Origin: Tridacna crocea
Lineage: Eukaryota; Mollusca; Bivalvia; Cardiida; Cardiidae
Reading direction: 5' to 3'
Assembly (NCBI GenBank): GCA_943736015.1
Contig: OX031069.1
Location: 25,549,235 to 25,613,234, forward strand
Length of the DNA: 64,000 nt
This document shows, piece after piece, positions 1 to 12,400 of the stretch. The notes under the pieces are model-generated. The model was given only the letters and a program-made list of their open reading frames with translations, did not search any database and was not told the DNA's origin. Every line of letters begins with the position of its first letter. The stretch's first letter is position 1. The translations under genes were made by a program, and so were the position numbers.

Positions 1-682
1 TTTACTAATATCTTGTTCAGTTTTTGTCAAAATTTCATGAAATTTCATGGTTACCGGTATATCTTGTTTTACAAGTTTCAACATGTGCCCTTTGTTTTTT
101 TTTCAATCTATGAATTACAAATGCGCAATTTATACGTCTTTCCTGGTTTCTCAAATTAAGTTTGCATCACGGAAAAAGGCGACTTTATGGAAAAAATTGT
201 TTTTCACTTGTATCTCCTTTATTGGTGCTCAAAACTTTGTGAAATTTCAAATCTGAACTTGTTGGAATGTTGCCCAGGTATCTCTCTTCCTGTTTCTCAA
301 TTTCAGGCTGCGTCTTGGAAAAAGGGGGCTTCATGTAAAAAATTGTTTAATGTAATATTTACTGCATGACTGCTCAAAATTTTATGAAATTTCGAATTTT
401 GAAGTATTATTCAAAAATGCCACAAACCACACACCCGTTGTATTTATTTCAATGATGCAATATTGTCTGATGGGAAAAAGGAGCTTAAAGGGGGCTTATT
501 GGGCTTATTGTCCTCTACAAGTTTGTGTTGGCTATCTCTAGGATAGTAATTGCCTTTTCACTTCAAATTTTTGGGGGCATGAACTGGTTCTTTTAGGATA
601 AAAGAAGTGAATTTATATCAATTTCATATATTTTATGACAAGCACTTGTTCGGGGAGCATAACACGTCTCTGACGGCTCGTG
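1..682 (+). mobile_element. P4 pearl/Helentron-like element, 3' part
   Basis: The left edge is cut by the window. The segment holds internal repeats of about 150 bp (the phrase TTTCTCAAWTTMAGKYTGC recurs near 150 and 298), then a 3' terminal stretch ending GACGGCTCGTG at 682. The same ending closes the full copy at 48451-48951. Directly after it a TH element resumes (TCCACAATG), so this copy inserted into a TH copy. No coding capacity is seen. Confidence 0.6.
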
Positions 683-751
683 TCCACAATGCTTTCAAAG
701 CCATCTCCAGTCAGAGTTGTTAAAATTTGGGATTGTGTGGGAAAGGGTTAA
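683..751 (-). repeat. TH-A element, right end only
   Basis: Distal half of a minus-oriented TH copy, from the hairpin shoulder TCCACAATGCTTTC to the terminal GGGTTAA at 745-751. The proximal half is separated from it by the P4 insertion and falls outside the window. Confidence 0.7.
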
Positions 752-759
752 AGCCTTCA

Positions 760-1267
760 AGGTGGCCCTTCAGATATTGGGATGAATATTTTACAAAAAT
801 ACAAAAAAATCATCCTTATACTCCCAAAGCCTTATAATCTCAATTCATTAAACCCCAGTAGTCGAAAACCATCCGATAAGTAGATAAATTAGAGATTTAC
901 TACGGCCCAGGTTGACGCTGAAGGGAAACACGGTCTATTTTTACATGAGCAACTCTTTCATTTACATACTGGAAATATACAGATGAAGCTTCAAACATAG
1001 CGTCCGAAGTTCTAGACATTATGGAAAATGTAGTCACGAGCGAGTCACTTGACATTCCCACAATGATTTTTTGTTTTTGGCGGGAAATCTAAAAATAGCT
1101 TAAGAGGCTATGTAGCCTTTTAGGGGAATACCACCAAAATTTTTTTTTGTTGTAATTTTATGATTCTTAATTACTGATGATTTGTATAATTTTTTAATAT
1201 AAATTTCATTGACATTTATATTTCTTAATTTGGTGTGATGTGAAAATTCTAAATACCCACCTTTAAA
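760..1267 (+). mobile_element. GGTGGCCC element, copy 1 (non-autonomous)
   Basis: About 510 bp, alignable end to end with 27115-27663. Starts AAGGTGGCCCTTCAG and ends ACCCACCTTTAAA, so the termini are inverted (AGGTGG/CCACCT). No ORF over 90 codons. Superfamily not recognised; in the second copy both ends lie at TTAA. Confidence 0.6.
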
Positions 1268-1437
1268 GCAAGTTAAATCTTTGAAGGGGTAGAAGGGGTA
1301 GAAATCACACTGCAGATTAACATTGTTGACTCCTTTTTCCACAATATTTTCTCCCCTCTCAAGGTCCATCCAAAATTGATTTGTGGACTTCAGAAACTAC
1401 TGGAAGAATCTAATTTTTTTTTTTGTTTAGTCCAGAT

Positions 1438-1665
1438 TTAACTCTTTACCACACAAGAAAATGTTAGACTGGTCCAAATTGAAATCATTTGCAGACGACA
1501 AAATAAAGCTGACTGAAAAATAAAGATTTGTTCTGGGAAGGGAGAAGAAAACACTGTGGGAAAAGGAGAAAACGCTGGTTACCAGCATTTTCTCCTTTTC
1601 CCATAGTGTTTTCAAAAGGCTTCTTTCTCGGGGGCGTCAAAAGTAGGGATTGTGTAATGGGTTAA
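1438..1665 (-). repeat. TH-A element
   Basis: Intact copy with TTAA at both ends (1438-1441, 1662-1665). Left terminus TTAACTCTTTACC, right terminus GTAATGGGTTAA. The central palindrome carries GGTTACC, as expected for the minus orientation. Confidence 0.85.
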
Positions 1666-1847
1666 ATACATGTACTCCTATCACAAAACAAACAGGCAAG
1701 TTTATAACTGGTGCTGTGTAAACAGAATCAGGCACACCAAGTTCATTTGAATTTATAAACATTGATAGACAGTTTTTAGCTCCACTGGCAAAAGTCATGC
1801 ATAATTCAGTGGCTGGGAGTTTAGAATACAGAGCTTCAGATATTAAG

Positions 1848-2125
1848 ACATCTTCGCAAGCCAAGGCCGACAATTCACTACGCTACTCTACCCTTGGCGG
1901 ATCGAGCTTGATTTTACGTTCACCCGATACACTTTTTCGTTGGATGCAGCCAGCTCTAGCTGCAACGAATGAAATCGCTGGTAGCATTTCATCTTTGATA
2001 AGAATAGAACAATGTCGCTACCTTTCGAATAGAAGGTAAACATTGAAACCCACGTGGATGTCTGCTTATAGCTTCATGTGTATTCGTAAGAGGTTTGTAA
2101 AACGATATCACATTGGTTTCAGGCC
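1848..2125 (+). repeat. Dispersed repeat E (TCTTCGCAAGCC family), copy 1
   Basis: Shares the phrases TCTTCGCAAGCCAAG, CTACTCTACCCTTGG and TAGCATTTCATCTTTGAT with 29695-29900, and a shorter part with 26948-27016. No target-site duplication or termini could be fixed. A run of GGGGAGAAGT-like motifs follows at 2148-2230. Confidence 0.5.
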
Positions 2126-2450
2126 TCTGCCAACTCTCAGAAATTGGGGAGAAGTGACTTCTCCCTAGTCTGAAAATTGGGAGAAGTTTTTCAAAATGGG
2201 GAGAAGTGGTAAGACTTTGGAGAAGTTTGGACGGACATCAAAAAATAGATGTTGGCCGAAATATAGAGGGAATTCACAACACCTTAACAATATAACAAAT
2301 TAATAAAATAGAAAATCATGTGAATCTACATGGAATAAAATTATTTTATGCTTTTTATCTTTTTCATGATCAGTATACTCTTATTCCTTTTGGAAACTAC
2401 TCAAAACATATTTATTCATAGTTTGCCTTGCTAATTTCACAAACAGTACC

Positions 2451-2485
2451 AGGGATCTTATATACAAGATATATATAAGATCCCT
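2451..2485. repeat. Short AT-rich inverted repeat
   Basis: AGGGATCTTATATA at 2451-2464 pairs perfectly with TATATAAGATCCCT at 2472-2485 across a 7-base loop. Unrelated to the TH hairpin. The rest of 2126-2830 shows nothing else recognisable. Confidence 0.7.
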
Positions 2486-2831
2486 GCATGTACCTTTAGG
2501 ATTAAAACATTATGGAAAGAAATGATAATGGAAAGAGAAACTTAGTGCTAGTTTCAGTATTAAATGGTTTCTCCTAGCAGTTAATTCCATAATGGAACTG
2601 ACAGAATAACTGCAAAATGCAAATGCAAAATGTCTGTAATTGGAAATGGTCAAACTTTTCGACACTCATATAATAATTATATCCATGTATTCTGTAAGAA
2701 AGATTGGTTTCTGGAGCTAGGTTAGTTTGTCCCCACTTGTAGCTGGCTGACATGATATACAGTGACTGAAATAATAACGAAAATAGTTCAAAACCCCTTA
2801 CATGTACAATCAATCAGGCTCAAATGGCTGC

Positions 2832-3088
2832 TTAACTCATTACCAAACAACAATATTTTAGGCTTGTCCAAAACGAAAGCATTAAGATGACTTAAAATTA
2901 AGATGACTTGATTAATTAAGATTAATTAAGATGACTTCAAATTCGAAATTCCTTTTGTGCAGGGTAGAAAACATTGTGGGAAAAGGAGAAAATGCTGGTA
3001 ACCAGCATTTTCTCCTTTTCCCACAATGTTTACTAAAGGCTTCTTTCTCAGGGTTGTCAAAAGTAGGGATTGTGTGGTAATAGGTTAA
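2832..3088 (-). repeat. TH-A element with internal ATTAAGATGACTT expansion
   Basis: TTAA at both ends (2832-2835, 3085-3088). The left arm has grown by imperfect repeats of ATTAAGATGACTT (2884-2938), making this copy about 30 bp longer than normal. The central hairpin is intact. Confidence 0.8.
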
Positions 3089-3164
3089 GACAAGCTGAAC
3101 TGTTTTTAACACATTTCAGACATACCTTGATTGGCTTTGTTATGCACAATGTGTTCAAATGTCA

Positions 3165-3240
3165 ATCTTTTCATTTTTTTCCTACAATGATTTCAAAGCC
3201 TTCTTTCCAAGGATTGTTAGAGGATGGAATGGTGTGATGA
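3165..3240 (-). repeat. Degenerate TH right half
   Basis: CCTACAATGATTTCAAAGCCTTCTTTCC and the following bases match the distal half of TH with many changes. It lies 40 bp upstream of exon 2, within the branch-point/polypyrimidine region of that intron. Confidence 0.4.
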
Positions 3241-3279
3241 GATCTACAAGAGTGCTACTTGATCCTATTCTGTTTTCAG

Positions 3280-3488
3280 ATATGAAAAAGGAAAGATTTA
3301 CACATACATTGGTGAAGTGATCGTGTCGGTGAACCCATACAGAAACCTAGATATCTACAACCAGAGCTATGTGGATGACTACAAAGGGAGAGAAATCTAT
3401 GAGCGTCCCCCACATATCTTTGCACTCGCTGACAGTGCATACAAGACGATGAAGCGAAAAAGCAGGGATACATGCATCGTCATATCAG
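3280..3488 (+). CDS. MYO1D: Myosin ID exon 2: motor N-terminal region
   Basis: Encodes [20 protein letters not shown] onward to DTCIVIS, 69 residues plus split codons at each end. Acceptor TTTTCAG precedes 3280, whose single A completes an Arg codon from the unseen exon 1. Donor GTAATT at 3489. Contains the conserved [11 protein letters not shown] strand and the [14 protein letters not shown] helix that come just before the P-loop. The P-loop glycine codon is split at the donor. Confidence 0.95.
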
Positions 3489-6400
3489 GTAATTCAAAAA
3501 TGTTGGCAGTCCCGCGATCGTCACATCTGCCATTTCATCTGGCGGAACAAAAGTGACAGCATGCATGTCGTAAAAGGCGACAAAAGGGGCATCATTTTGT
3601 GTTTCATCCATTCCTCATTTATCATGTTTGTCTTATGTTGTTGCACATGTATGTTATTTTCACCTCACATTATTGTTTACTAAGTAAGTGCGCCCAATAT
3701 GACCTAAGTTGTCGACAGGCCATAAAACACTATTCATTCATTCATTCAAAAATGTTGATAAATGTAGTTCTGAATGAAGAACATAATCATTTTCATTCCA
3801 TAATGTTTGTTATAATGAAATAAAAGCCCCATCACTGCACCATTTTATGTACACACAAGTTGGCCTTCAGGACTATCAGCCCTTTGATTTCATTTCCTCA
3901 TTATTTTATAGATGTTATATATACAAGAGAATTACAGCACTGACCCCAGATTTGTCTTCCCAAGATGATACTGTAGATCAAGATCGGATTGAACAGGATG
4001 TGCACTGTCATCTTGGTTTTACACTGTTTGCTTCTTTGTCATGCACTCCCAACAAAAAACAGTATTGAAACCAGGATTGAATAAAAGTCATTCTGGAAAA
4101 GGTTGTTAACCCTTTACCTGATATGCCAATTTTAGGCTCTTCCATTTCAGCAACAAAATTTAAGATATGATGTCAAAAATATGGACAAATGAGGATACAA
4201 ATATCAGTCTGATTGAGTGGAAAACAATGTGGGAAAAGGAGAAATTGCTCTTTATGAGCAATTTCTCCTTTTCCCACAATGTTTTCAAAAGCTGTCTGTT
4301 GTTGATGCGTCAAAATGAGTATCTATGGAGTGAAGTTTACCATTTCTCTTTAAAGGTTGTTGAAAGGCGTCATTGTGTGGTAAAGGGTGAAACACTGTAC
4401 CAAACTGACAAAATTTTAGACTGGACCAAATTGAAAGTTTTTGTAGATAACAATCAGAGCCCCAGATATTTTAAATCCTTTATTTCTCTTCCAAACCCTA
4501 TGTTTTGAGTACCCTTTAGAATCAATGAGATGTTTCTAATGATTATCTATAACATAGGCTTTAATGGAGGATAACCAATATTTTCAATTTTGAAATCAAA
4601 ATCACTCGCTCTATCTGAAGCCCTGGCCCAAATGACAAAACTTTACCAATCTATCCCAAATTTAAACAACCCTTGGAAAGAAGTCAATTGAAACATTGTG
4701 AAAAAAGGAAAAAATGCTGGTAACCAGCATTTTCTCCTGAATTTTATAAGGTAGAAAAATTAGGTGGCTGGCTTCCAGGATATCTCGGCAAAATGAACAC
4801 TGTGGATAAGAGATCAGGCTGCACATTTCCTGCAGTCTAATTTAGATCAGCACTGGGGCCAAAGACAACTACAGTAGTGATAGGCTAACTCTAAGGGAGA
4901 ACTTTGAATTTATGTTTGTCTCACATTTTAATGCAGATTTCTACAGGGCCCGTATTCACCATCCATTCTTAAGAATGTTCTTTGTCTTATTCTCCAGAAT
5001 TTTTTCTACATTTGTAAGTAACACAACTTATGATTGGTCGAACCAATTGGTTTAGCCAATCAGAGTGTAAATGTAGAAAACCTTGGAGAATTTTATAACA
5101 CTAAGAATATTCTCAAGAATGGTTGGTGAATATGGGCCCAGATCGGAAACAAGCTGTGACCCAAGATTATTGACTAGTGTTTAGTTTGAATGCTAATTTC
5201 ATTGTTAACTCACCCTATCTACAGTCATAGAATTTTAGACGAGCTTAGAATCAAAGTATTTGTAGTTAATATATTAAACGTGGCTCAAATGATGGGATTT
5301 GTTTTTTTGAAAAAGGAGAAATCATTGTGGGAAATGGAGAAAATGCTGGTTTTTGGCATCTTCCTGATGATGTTTTAAGGTCTCTTTCTCAAGGTCATTA
5401 AACCTCTGGAATGTGCAGTAAAGGGTTAATAGGTTACCACTCACACACAACTTCATATACATTTCTAAAGTGGACAACTTTTGAAAATATTTTTTGAAAA
5501 GGAGTAATTTTCATTGCAATCCTGCAAATATAATATTATTATGTCCTGTATGCAATCCTTTTGATGCTTGGCTTGGTAGCTCAGTGGTTACATGACTCGT
5601 TACCTGGAGGTTGCATTAGTTCAATACTATAATGTTATTAATCAAAGGCCCTGGGCCAATACGGCTGACATCGGACCTGTAACTGGGCCAATACGAAATC
5701 ACGTAATCAATGACATTTTTATTAATTAACTGTTGGCTCAACTTCACACAACATATTTTCAGTTTCTTTGGCCAACGAGTTCATGGCGCTCAATAAGGTC
5801 AGCTAAGAATTCCAGCATATCTTCCCCATTTCGGGCATTTTTATTGGACATTCTCTTTTCCACAGACATTTTATTTCTTCAGACATAAGAAACGAAAGCT
5901 TGTAGCATAATGTCCACCCTTATTGTTTACCCAAAATAAGCACAGATGCTAAGACACACGACTGAACTTTGATCAATCACGTTCAAGAATTTATGTGTTG
6001 GTTGTGGGTCATCAATATTGATACGAAATCAACTGTATTAAGCCGGGGTCATGACCTGTATCAAGTCAAGTCGTATTAAGCTGGGGTCACGACTTAATAA
6101 GTAAGGAATGTGACTAGTATCGCATGGACCGGTTTCCATGACATTGTATAAGTTCTATATTTCTAATAGTTAATCTATGAACGGTTTTAACAATCACTAG
6201 AAGAAACCTTTTGAAGAAACCTTTAATTTGAAAGATATTATGGGAAAAGGAGAAAATACCGCTAACCAGCATTTTTTCCCTTTTCCAAATTGTATACTAC
6301 CTTTCTCGAAACAAATTTTATTTTAGGTCACATTTTTAGAAGGCGAGATTTTCATTCTCGCCTTCATATGTCAACGCTCAGCAGCTTGCTGAAAATGCCT

Positions 6401-9400
6401 CTGAGCAGAATTATCAAAACGCCTTTCAAATAGTTCGATACTTCTCGAGTACATTAGAACGAAATAATGTCGAGACCATTGTAAATCTAATCAGAACAGC
6501 AAGAAGAAACTTCAAGTTTCTTGAAGAAATGAAATGGAATTCGTAAAAAGCATCATTTTTGACAAATGCAAAATACTTTGGATCAGTTCATTGATACAAT
6601 CATGTTGCTACAGCAACAAATAAACCCTAGCTATATGATAAGCCAATCGAAAGCCACTGACATGACATCATTCGGACCTACTTCAACTTCACAATGCATA
6701 ATAACTAAACAGTGGGATCGTACATGTAAATTTACGATCCCAGAACTAACAAATCGGATAGCTTCTTTGAATGACGTATCGCTGTTAGACCCCTTTCCTC
6801 TATTGGCAACCTAATTCTGTCTTTGTGAGAAGTAAAATTTCAATGAAATAAATTCCTTTGAATCATCAAGTGTTTAAACAAAATTTTCTCTTTCAAGGAA
6901 ATATCATTTTTCTTTTATCAAAGTTGTGCTCGACTTTATTATTAATGACAAGGTTGTTGTAACACGTCGTCGTGGCCGAGTTTTGATTCCGGAGACCCAT
7001 GAAAAGAAAAAGGTAAATCGGTTGAAATCACAATATGTGTCATTTCGAAGTAGTTCTGGTCAGTATAATGTATCGAAGTATATCCTGGGTTCCAGTCTGA
7101 TCGCTTCTTTCCTTATATACGAGTATGATCGGATTTTACTGCGTCAAAAATGACAATCACATGATCTGTAACCGTTTTAACAACCAAACAGTTTTAACTT
7201 CTTCTTTTGATCGTCACGTTGCTCAACGTTCAGCAAGTATTCATAAATATTTAACCCTTTACTACTCATTTGAAACGACTCTGAAAATCAAGCTTTAAAC
7301 ACATTGAGAGGAGAGGGGAAATTGGAACCGGAAACCGGCATTTTTTTTTCATTTTACCACAATGTTTCTATCCTATCAAGAACAAATTTCGTCACTAATT
7401 TGGGCCACCCTGAATTTGTCATCTGCATGAATCAGTACTTTCAATTTCAACTTAGTCTGAAATTTCTTTGTCAGGTAAAGAATAAACGCTTATCGCCATG
7501 AATTATCATAATCATTTACCTCAGTCATTATTAGAACTGAAATCTTTACGTAATATAACCCATTTATTTTCCTCGAAAGAATTTCCTTCAACTATCCACT
7601 TTTTTTTCCAAAACTGAATAACACAATGATAAAATTATCTTGACATGAAGAATCCCACTGTCCCAGCGTGCATCGGACAAGTTCATGATTTTCTAAGAAC
7701 ACAGACCGAGGGCCTGTATTTGTGTAACTGCACGAAATATATTTTTTTGAACAAAGGAATAGGGTGTATCTCAATATTGATGAGTTGGCAATCATTTTGC
7801 TTTCATGTTTGCCGACAAGCTGAACGTACACTCCGGTTACGCGGAATTAATGAAAGACAAGCGTTATGTCAATGAACACTTTAATCGCTTATTACGCCTA
7901 TCTCTTTTGAAGACAAGGCAGATGATTCTATAGTCTGCACAGAATATGCAATCTTATGTCGGATTAGCTATATAGTAATAACCCGACCAAAACAGACCTG
8001 GGTGGAGTTGCAGTAATTAAGCATTTTCCCCGAGATGCAAAATGCCATTTTCATCAATCCAGCACTCTAGTATAAGGGTTGACAGAGCCATAGATTACAA
8101 GAATCGTATAAACGAAGAACACCTTCCGGCGTTTCTTATAGGACCTAAGAAGTCAACCGTCAAATGATATTGGTTGGTTATCCTTAATAGGATGGTAAAC
8201 ATTGCGCAAAACGGAGAAAATGTTCGTTGCCTGTATTTTCTCATGTTCCTGCATGCTTTCAAAATACCCTTCCCTTTCTAAAAAGCCCCATTCTTTAAGG
8301 TCATTAAAACTCAGCACATGTATTTTAATCTTAAAGTTAAATCTCCATTTTGAACATTGAAAGTTGTTTGTTTTGAAACTCTTTTTCAGTCTTGATAAAG
8401 TATATTTCAAATAAAATGGTAAACAAATAAAAAAAAACCCCTTTTGACTGAACTACAAAATTTTGACAACCTCAAGGGACAAAAAGTTTCAAAATACTGT
8501 TGGAAAAGGAGAAAACGCTAGTCACCAGTATTTTCTCTTTTTACCACTATGTTTTGTACTTTTTCCTAGCCGAACGGCACATTTTCAGCTGCTCTTAACT
8601 TATTATTTGCTAATTGCAATGTAAAGTAGACAGTCCTATTTTTTTTGTTATTTTCTGATTGGTTTTGTAAAGGGTTACTTAGATGGAAAACATTGTGGGA
8701 AAGTCAAACAAAAGGTTGATTATCATTATTTGCTACTTTTCCTACAATGCTTTGAAAAGTCTCTTCTTCAGCATTGTTGAAAGTCAGTATTGTGATCTAA
8801 AAGGTTGACTCGCAGTTTCTATACTATAAAATGTACCTTTTTAGAAACTCTTTGCTCTCTCAATAAAATTGTCCATAGAATAAAATGGTAAAGACTCAAG
8901 AAATTAATCATCTGCTTACAGAGTTACAGTTTTAGACCAATCAAAATTGGTTGCATTTTCAAGCAAAAACTATTCTTTAATCCGTTACCATACCCCATAA
9001 AGTACAGTTTTAACAACCCTGAAAAGAGGACATTTAAAAACTTAATTTTGAAAAAGAAAAACTTTCTTGACTCTTTACACGAAGACAAAAGTTCAGACTT
9101 TCCAAAATTGAATGCATTTTCAGGTAGCAAATTTTGATTTGGCACAATTGATGGTACCTGTATAAAATAGGATGGAAGACATTTTAGGAAAAGGAAAAAA
9201 TGTCAAATAGCACCGTATTCTCCTTTTCAGACCAAAAGTTATCAAGGCTTCTTCCTAGATTTTTAAACTCATTATTAGGGTAATAGAGGGTTAGATCTAA
9301 GTTTCTATACAACATAAAAACATATACAGGTAACGGTAAATCAAAACTCTCTGCTGTCGCATAAAACTTTTCCTTCAAATGAAATGGAAAGGAGTTTCAG

Positions 9401-12400
9401 AAAAAGTCAACTCGTTTTAATTTTTTTCAACATGTTTTCACAAGCCTTCTTCAAGTTTGTTAAAACTCAGGATGGTAAACTGGTCTTCATTGCACAGGAA
9501 CATTGCACAACTCTGTAGACTTTGCTGTATCAGGAGAGGCGATTTAAGTACAGGAAAATGTATTGCAATATGTTATGCTTATATTCTAAACTCGCCTTCT
9601 AACAGTACTTTCAGTACTTTGATTTTTTATTGTCGGCTGTATATACTTTCGGCTTCAACAGTATTAGTCTAACAATTTGTAACTTTGTAAATTAGTTTAA
9701 AACTGTTTACCAAACAATCTTTTAACAACCCTTAGAGAGAAGCCTTTTGAAAATATTGTAGAAAAAAGAGAAAATGCTGGTAGCCAGCATTTTCTCCTTT
9801 TCCCACAATGTTTTCTACCCTTTCAGAGACAAAAACTAGCATTTGAGCTACATTTACTGTATTTTGTTGTCTGCAAAATTAATGCTTTCAATTTTGACTG
9901 GCTTGAATTTACCTTGTGTAGTTAAGAGGTGAAGATTATGATAATTAGATTTTGTGATGTAGTAATAATTATTGTAAGAAACTGCGCTTTCAGGGGAAAG
10001 TGGATCTGGGAAGACAGAAGCATCCAAAATAGTGATGCGATACATAGCTGCCGTCACAAATGTTAGTGGTCGTCAAGAAGTGGAGAGGTAAGTTTGATTT
10101 GGATAGCAATAGCTTGTCCTTTTCCTGCTATATTTTTGGGGGCTTTTTGCCCCTTAAGAGATGCCATGGCTCTTGATTATTTTGTAATGGGTTAACCCTT
10201 TACCACTCAATGCCGACTTCTAACGACTGTTATATAGAAAGAAGCCTTTTTCAAAACATAGTGGGAAAAGGAGAAAATGCTGGTAACCAGCATTTTCTCC
10301 TTTTCCCAAAATATTTTCCAGCATGCAAGCTAAATTTCAATTGACGTCTGCAAATGATTTCTATTTTGGACAAGTCTACATTTTTGCCATGTGGAAGCAA
10401 TCCCTGGTTTTTACGCCCTTGAGATAGAAGGCTATTGAAAACATTGTGGGAAAAGGAGAAAATGCTGGTAACCAGCATTTTCTCCTTTTCCCACAATATT
10501 TTCTACGCTTGCCAAAATAAATTTCAATTTTTGAGTCACATTAATTTAATCGTCTGCAAATGCTTCCAATTTGGACAAGTCTAAGATTTTGTCGTATGGT
10601 AAAGAGTTAATGTATTAATTTGTGACAGATAGTATTCATGAATACTGAAGATATATTCATTTACAAGAGGTTTGCTATAAATGTCATTGTTTTTATGTCA
10701 TAAAGGTTTATCCCTTTACTGTACAGTCCCTCTGCTAAAGCTGAGCCCCAATAGCTTAGTCGCTAGTGCACAGGACTTGAGAACATGGGGTCATGGGTTT
10801 GATCCCAGGCTCTGCTGATTTCCTTCCCAGAATTGATGATAGTCATTGCAACAGGATTCATTCCTCTCTCACCGCTGACTGTTTTTTCAACGATGGTTAT
10901 GTGGGAAAGCAGCCAGTGGCTTGGAAAGAATATTGTGTGCAGTACTGGCAAAAGAAACTCCAGGAAAGCATGAATAGGTGCACTGGCTGCCATGATATAA
11001 CTGAAGTAATTTCGAAAATGGCATTATACACCATACAGTCAATTAAAAGCCTTTACCAAGTAGCAAAGTTTTGGGCTTGTCTCAATAAATAGCACGTGCA
11101 AAGAACAAAATAAATGGGTCGAAAAATGATGAGAGTTACCTGTGAAAGGATAGACATCATTTAGAAAACTGTGTTGGAAAAGGAGTAAATATCAATTCAC
11201 GGGTAAGCAGCATTTCTCCGTTTCCAGGGATATTTTCTGTACTTTCTGGCTTTGATAACTTTGCAGCACATGACGAAAATATGGACTTGCCCTGAATGAT
11301 ATCCTTTGTAGGCATAGATTTCAATTGTGACTCAAATATGATGGAACTTGTCTTTGGTAAGGAAGAAAACATTGTGGAAAAAAGAGAAAATGCAGGTTAC
11401 CAGCATTTTCTCCTTTTCCCGCAATGTTTTCGAAAGGCTGCTTTCTCTGGATTGTATAGAAAAGGGTTAACTCTTTATCAAACGACTTAATTTTTGACTT
11501 GTCTGAATTGAAAGCAACTGCTGATGACGAAATAAATGTGACTCAAAAAAATGAACTCTTTACCAAATGACAAAATTTTGGACTAGTCCATATTGAAAGC
11601 ATTAATTTTGCAGACGACAAAATAGATGTGGATCAAAAATCTAAATTTTATTTGGAAAGGGTAGGAAACATTTTGGGGAAAAGGAGAAAATGCTGGTTAC
11701 CAGCATTTTCTCCTTTTTCCCACAATGTTTTTGGAATTGAGTGGTAAAGAGTTAAGCTTGACTTTCAAAGAGTAGAAAACATCGTGGGAAAAGAATAAAA
11801 TTTCAAAAGGCTGCTTTCACGGGGTCGTTAAAACGTGGGATTGTATAGTAAAGGGTTAACTTTGGCATTTTGACGGGTAACCTTTCCCACTTTGTTTTTG
11901 TGATGCTTCAAGCTGAATACGCTTATCAGCAGTAATCCTCAATTTCTCTTCCCTGGACAACCTAGCAACATAGACAGTCTGTCAGTTTAAATTGAGATGT
12001 ACTTGAATTTTCCCACCCTCTCATTGCATACCACATTATAGATAACCAGAAGAACTGAAATACATTTGTTAGCGAACAGGTACTGGTCTTTCCTGTGTGA
12101 GAAAAATATAGATGCATCCAAATTGAAAGCATACAAAGATAACAAATTAAATGTAGCTCAAAAGATGATTTCTTTTTTGTCATGGTTGAAAATATTTTTC
12201 TCGTTTTCCCCCAATGTTTTTGACCCTTTACCTGATATGCCAATTTGAGGCTCTTCCATTTCAGCAGCAAATAAAGATATGATGTCAGAAATATGGACAA
12301 ATGAGGATACAAATATCTGATTGAGTGGAAAACATTCTGGGAAAAGGAGAAATTGCTTGTTACGAGCAATTTCTCCTTTTCCCACAGTGTTTTCAAAAGC

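Noticed and set aside
1..3279. First coding exon of the myosin (family N-terminus of about 30 residues)
   Set aside because: No ORF ending in a phase-2 donor with the expected FxxxDxxxL-type start was seen; it most likely lies upstream of the window.
5768..5878. Minus-strand 36-codon [23 protein letters not shown] ...
   Set aside because: Reads smoothly and could be a small exon, but there is no recognised domain, no supporting splice pattern and no second copy to compare.
6340..6364. Terminator-like hairpin AAGGCGAGA/TCTCGCCTT
   Set aside because: Bacterial-type terminators do not apply here; a short chance inverted repeat in an intron.
6926..7153. 75-codon ORF with a basic stretch [14 protein letters not shown]
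   Set aside because: No homologue recognised and no splice or codon support; likely chance in an intron.
10251..10496. Recurrent peptides such as [20 protein letters not shown] and [19 protein letters not shown] in many ORFs on both strands
   Set aside because: They are translations of the TH central palindrome and shoulders. They appear in several frames, on both strands, and wherever TH occurs; not a protein family.
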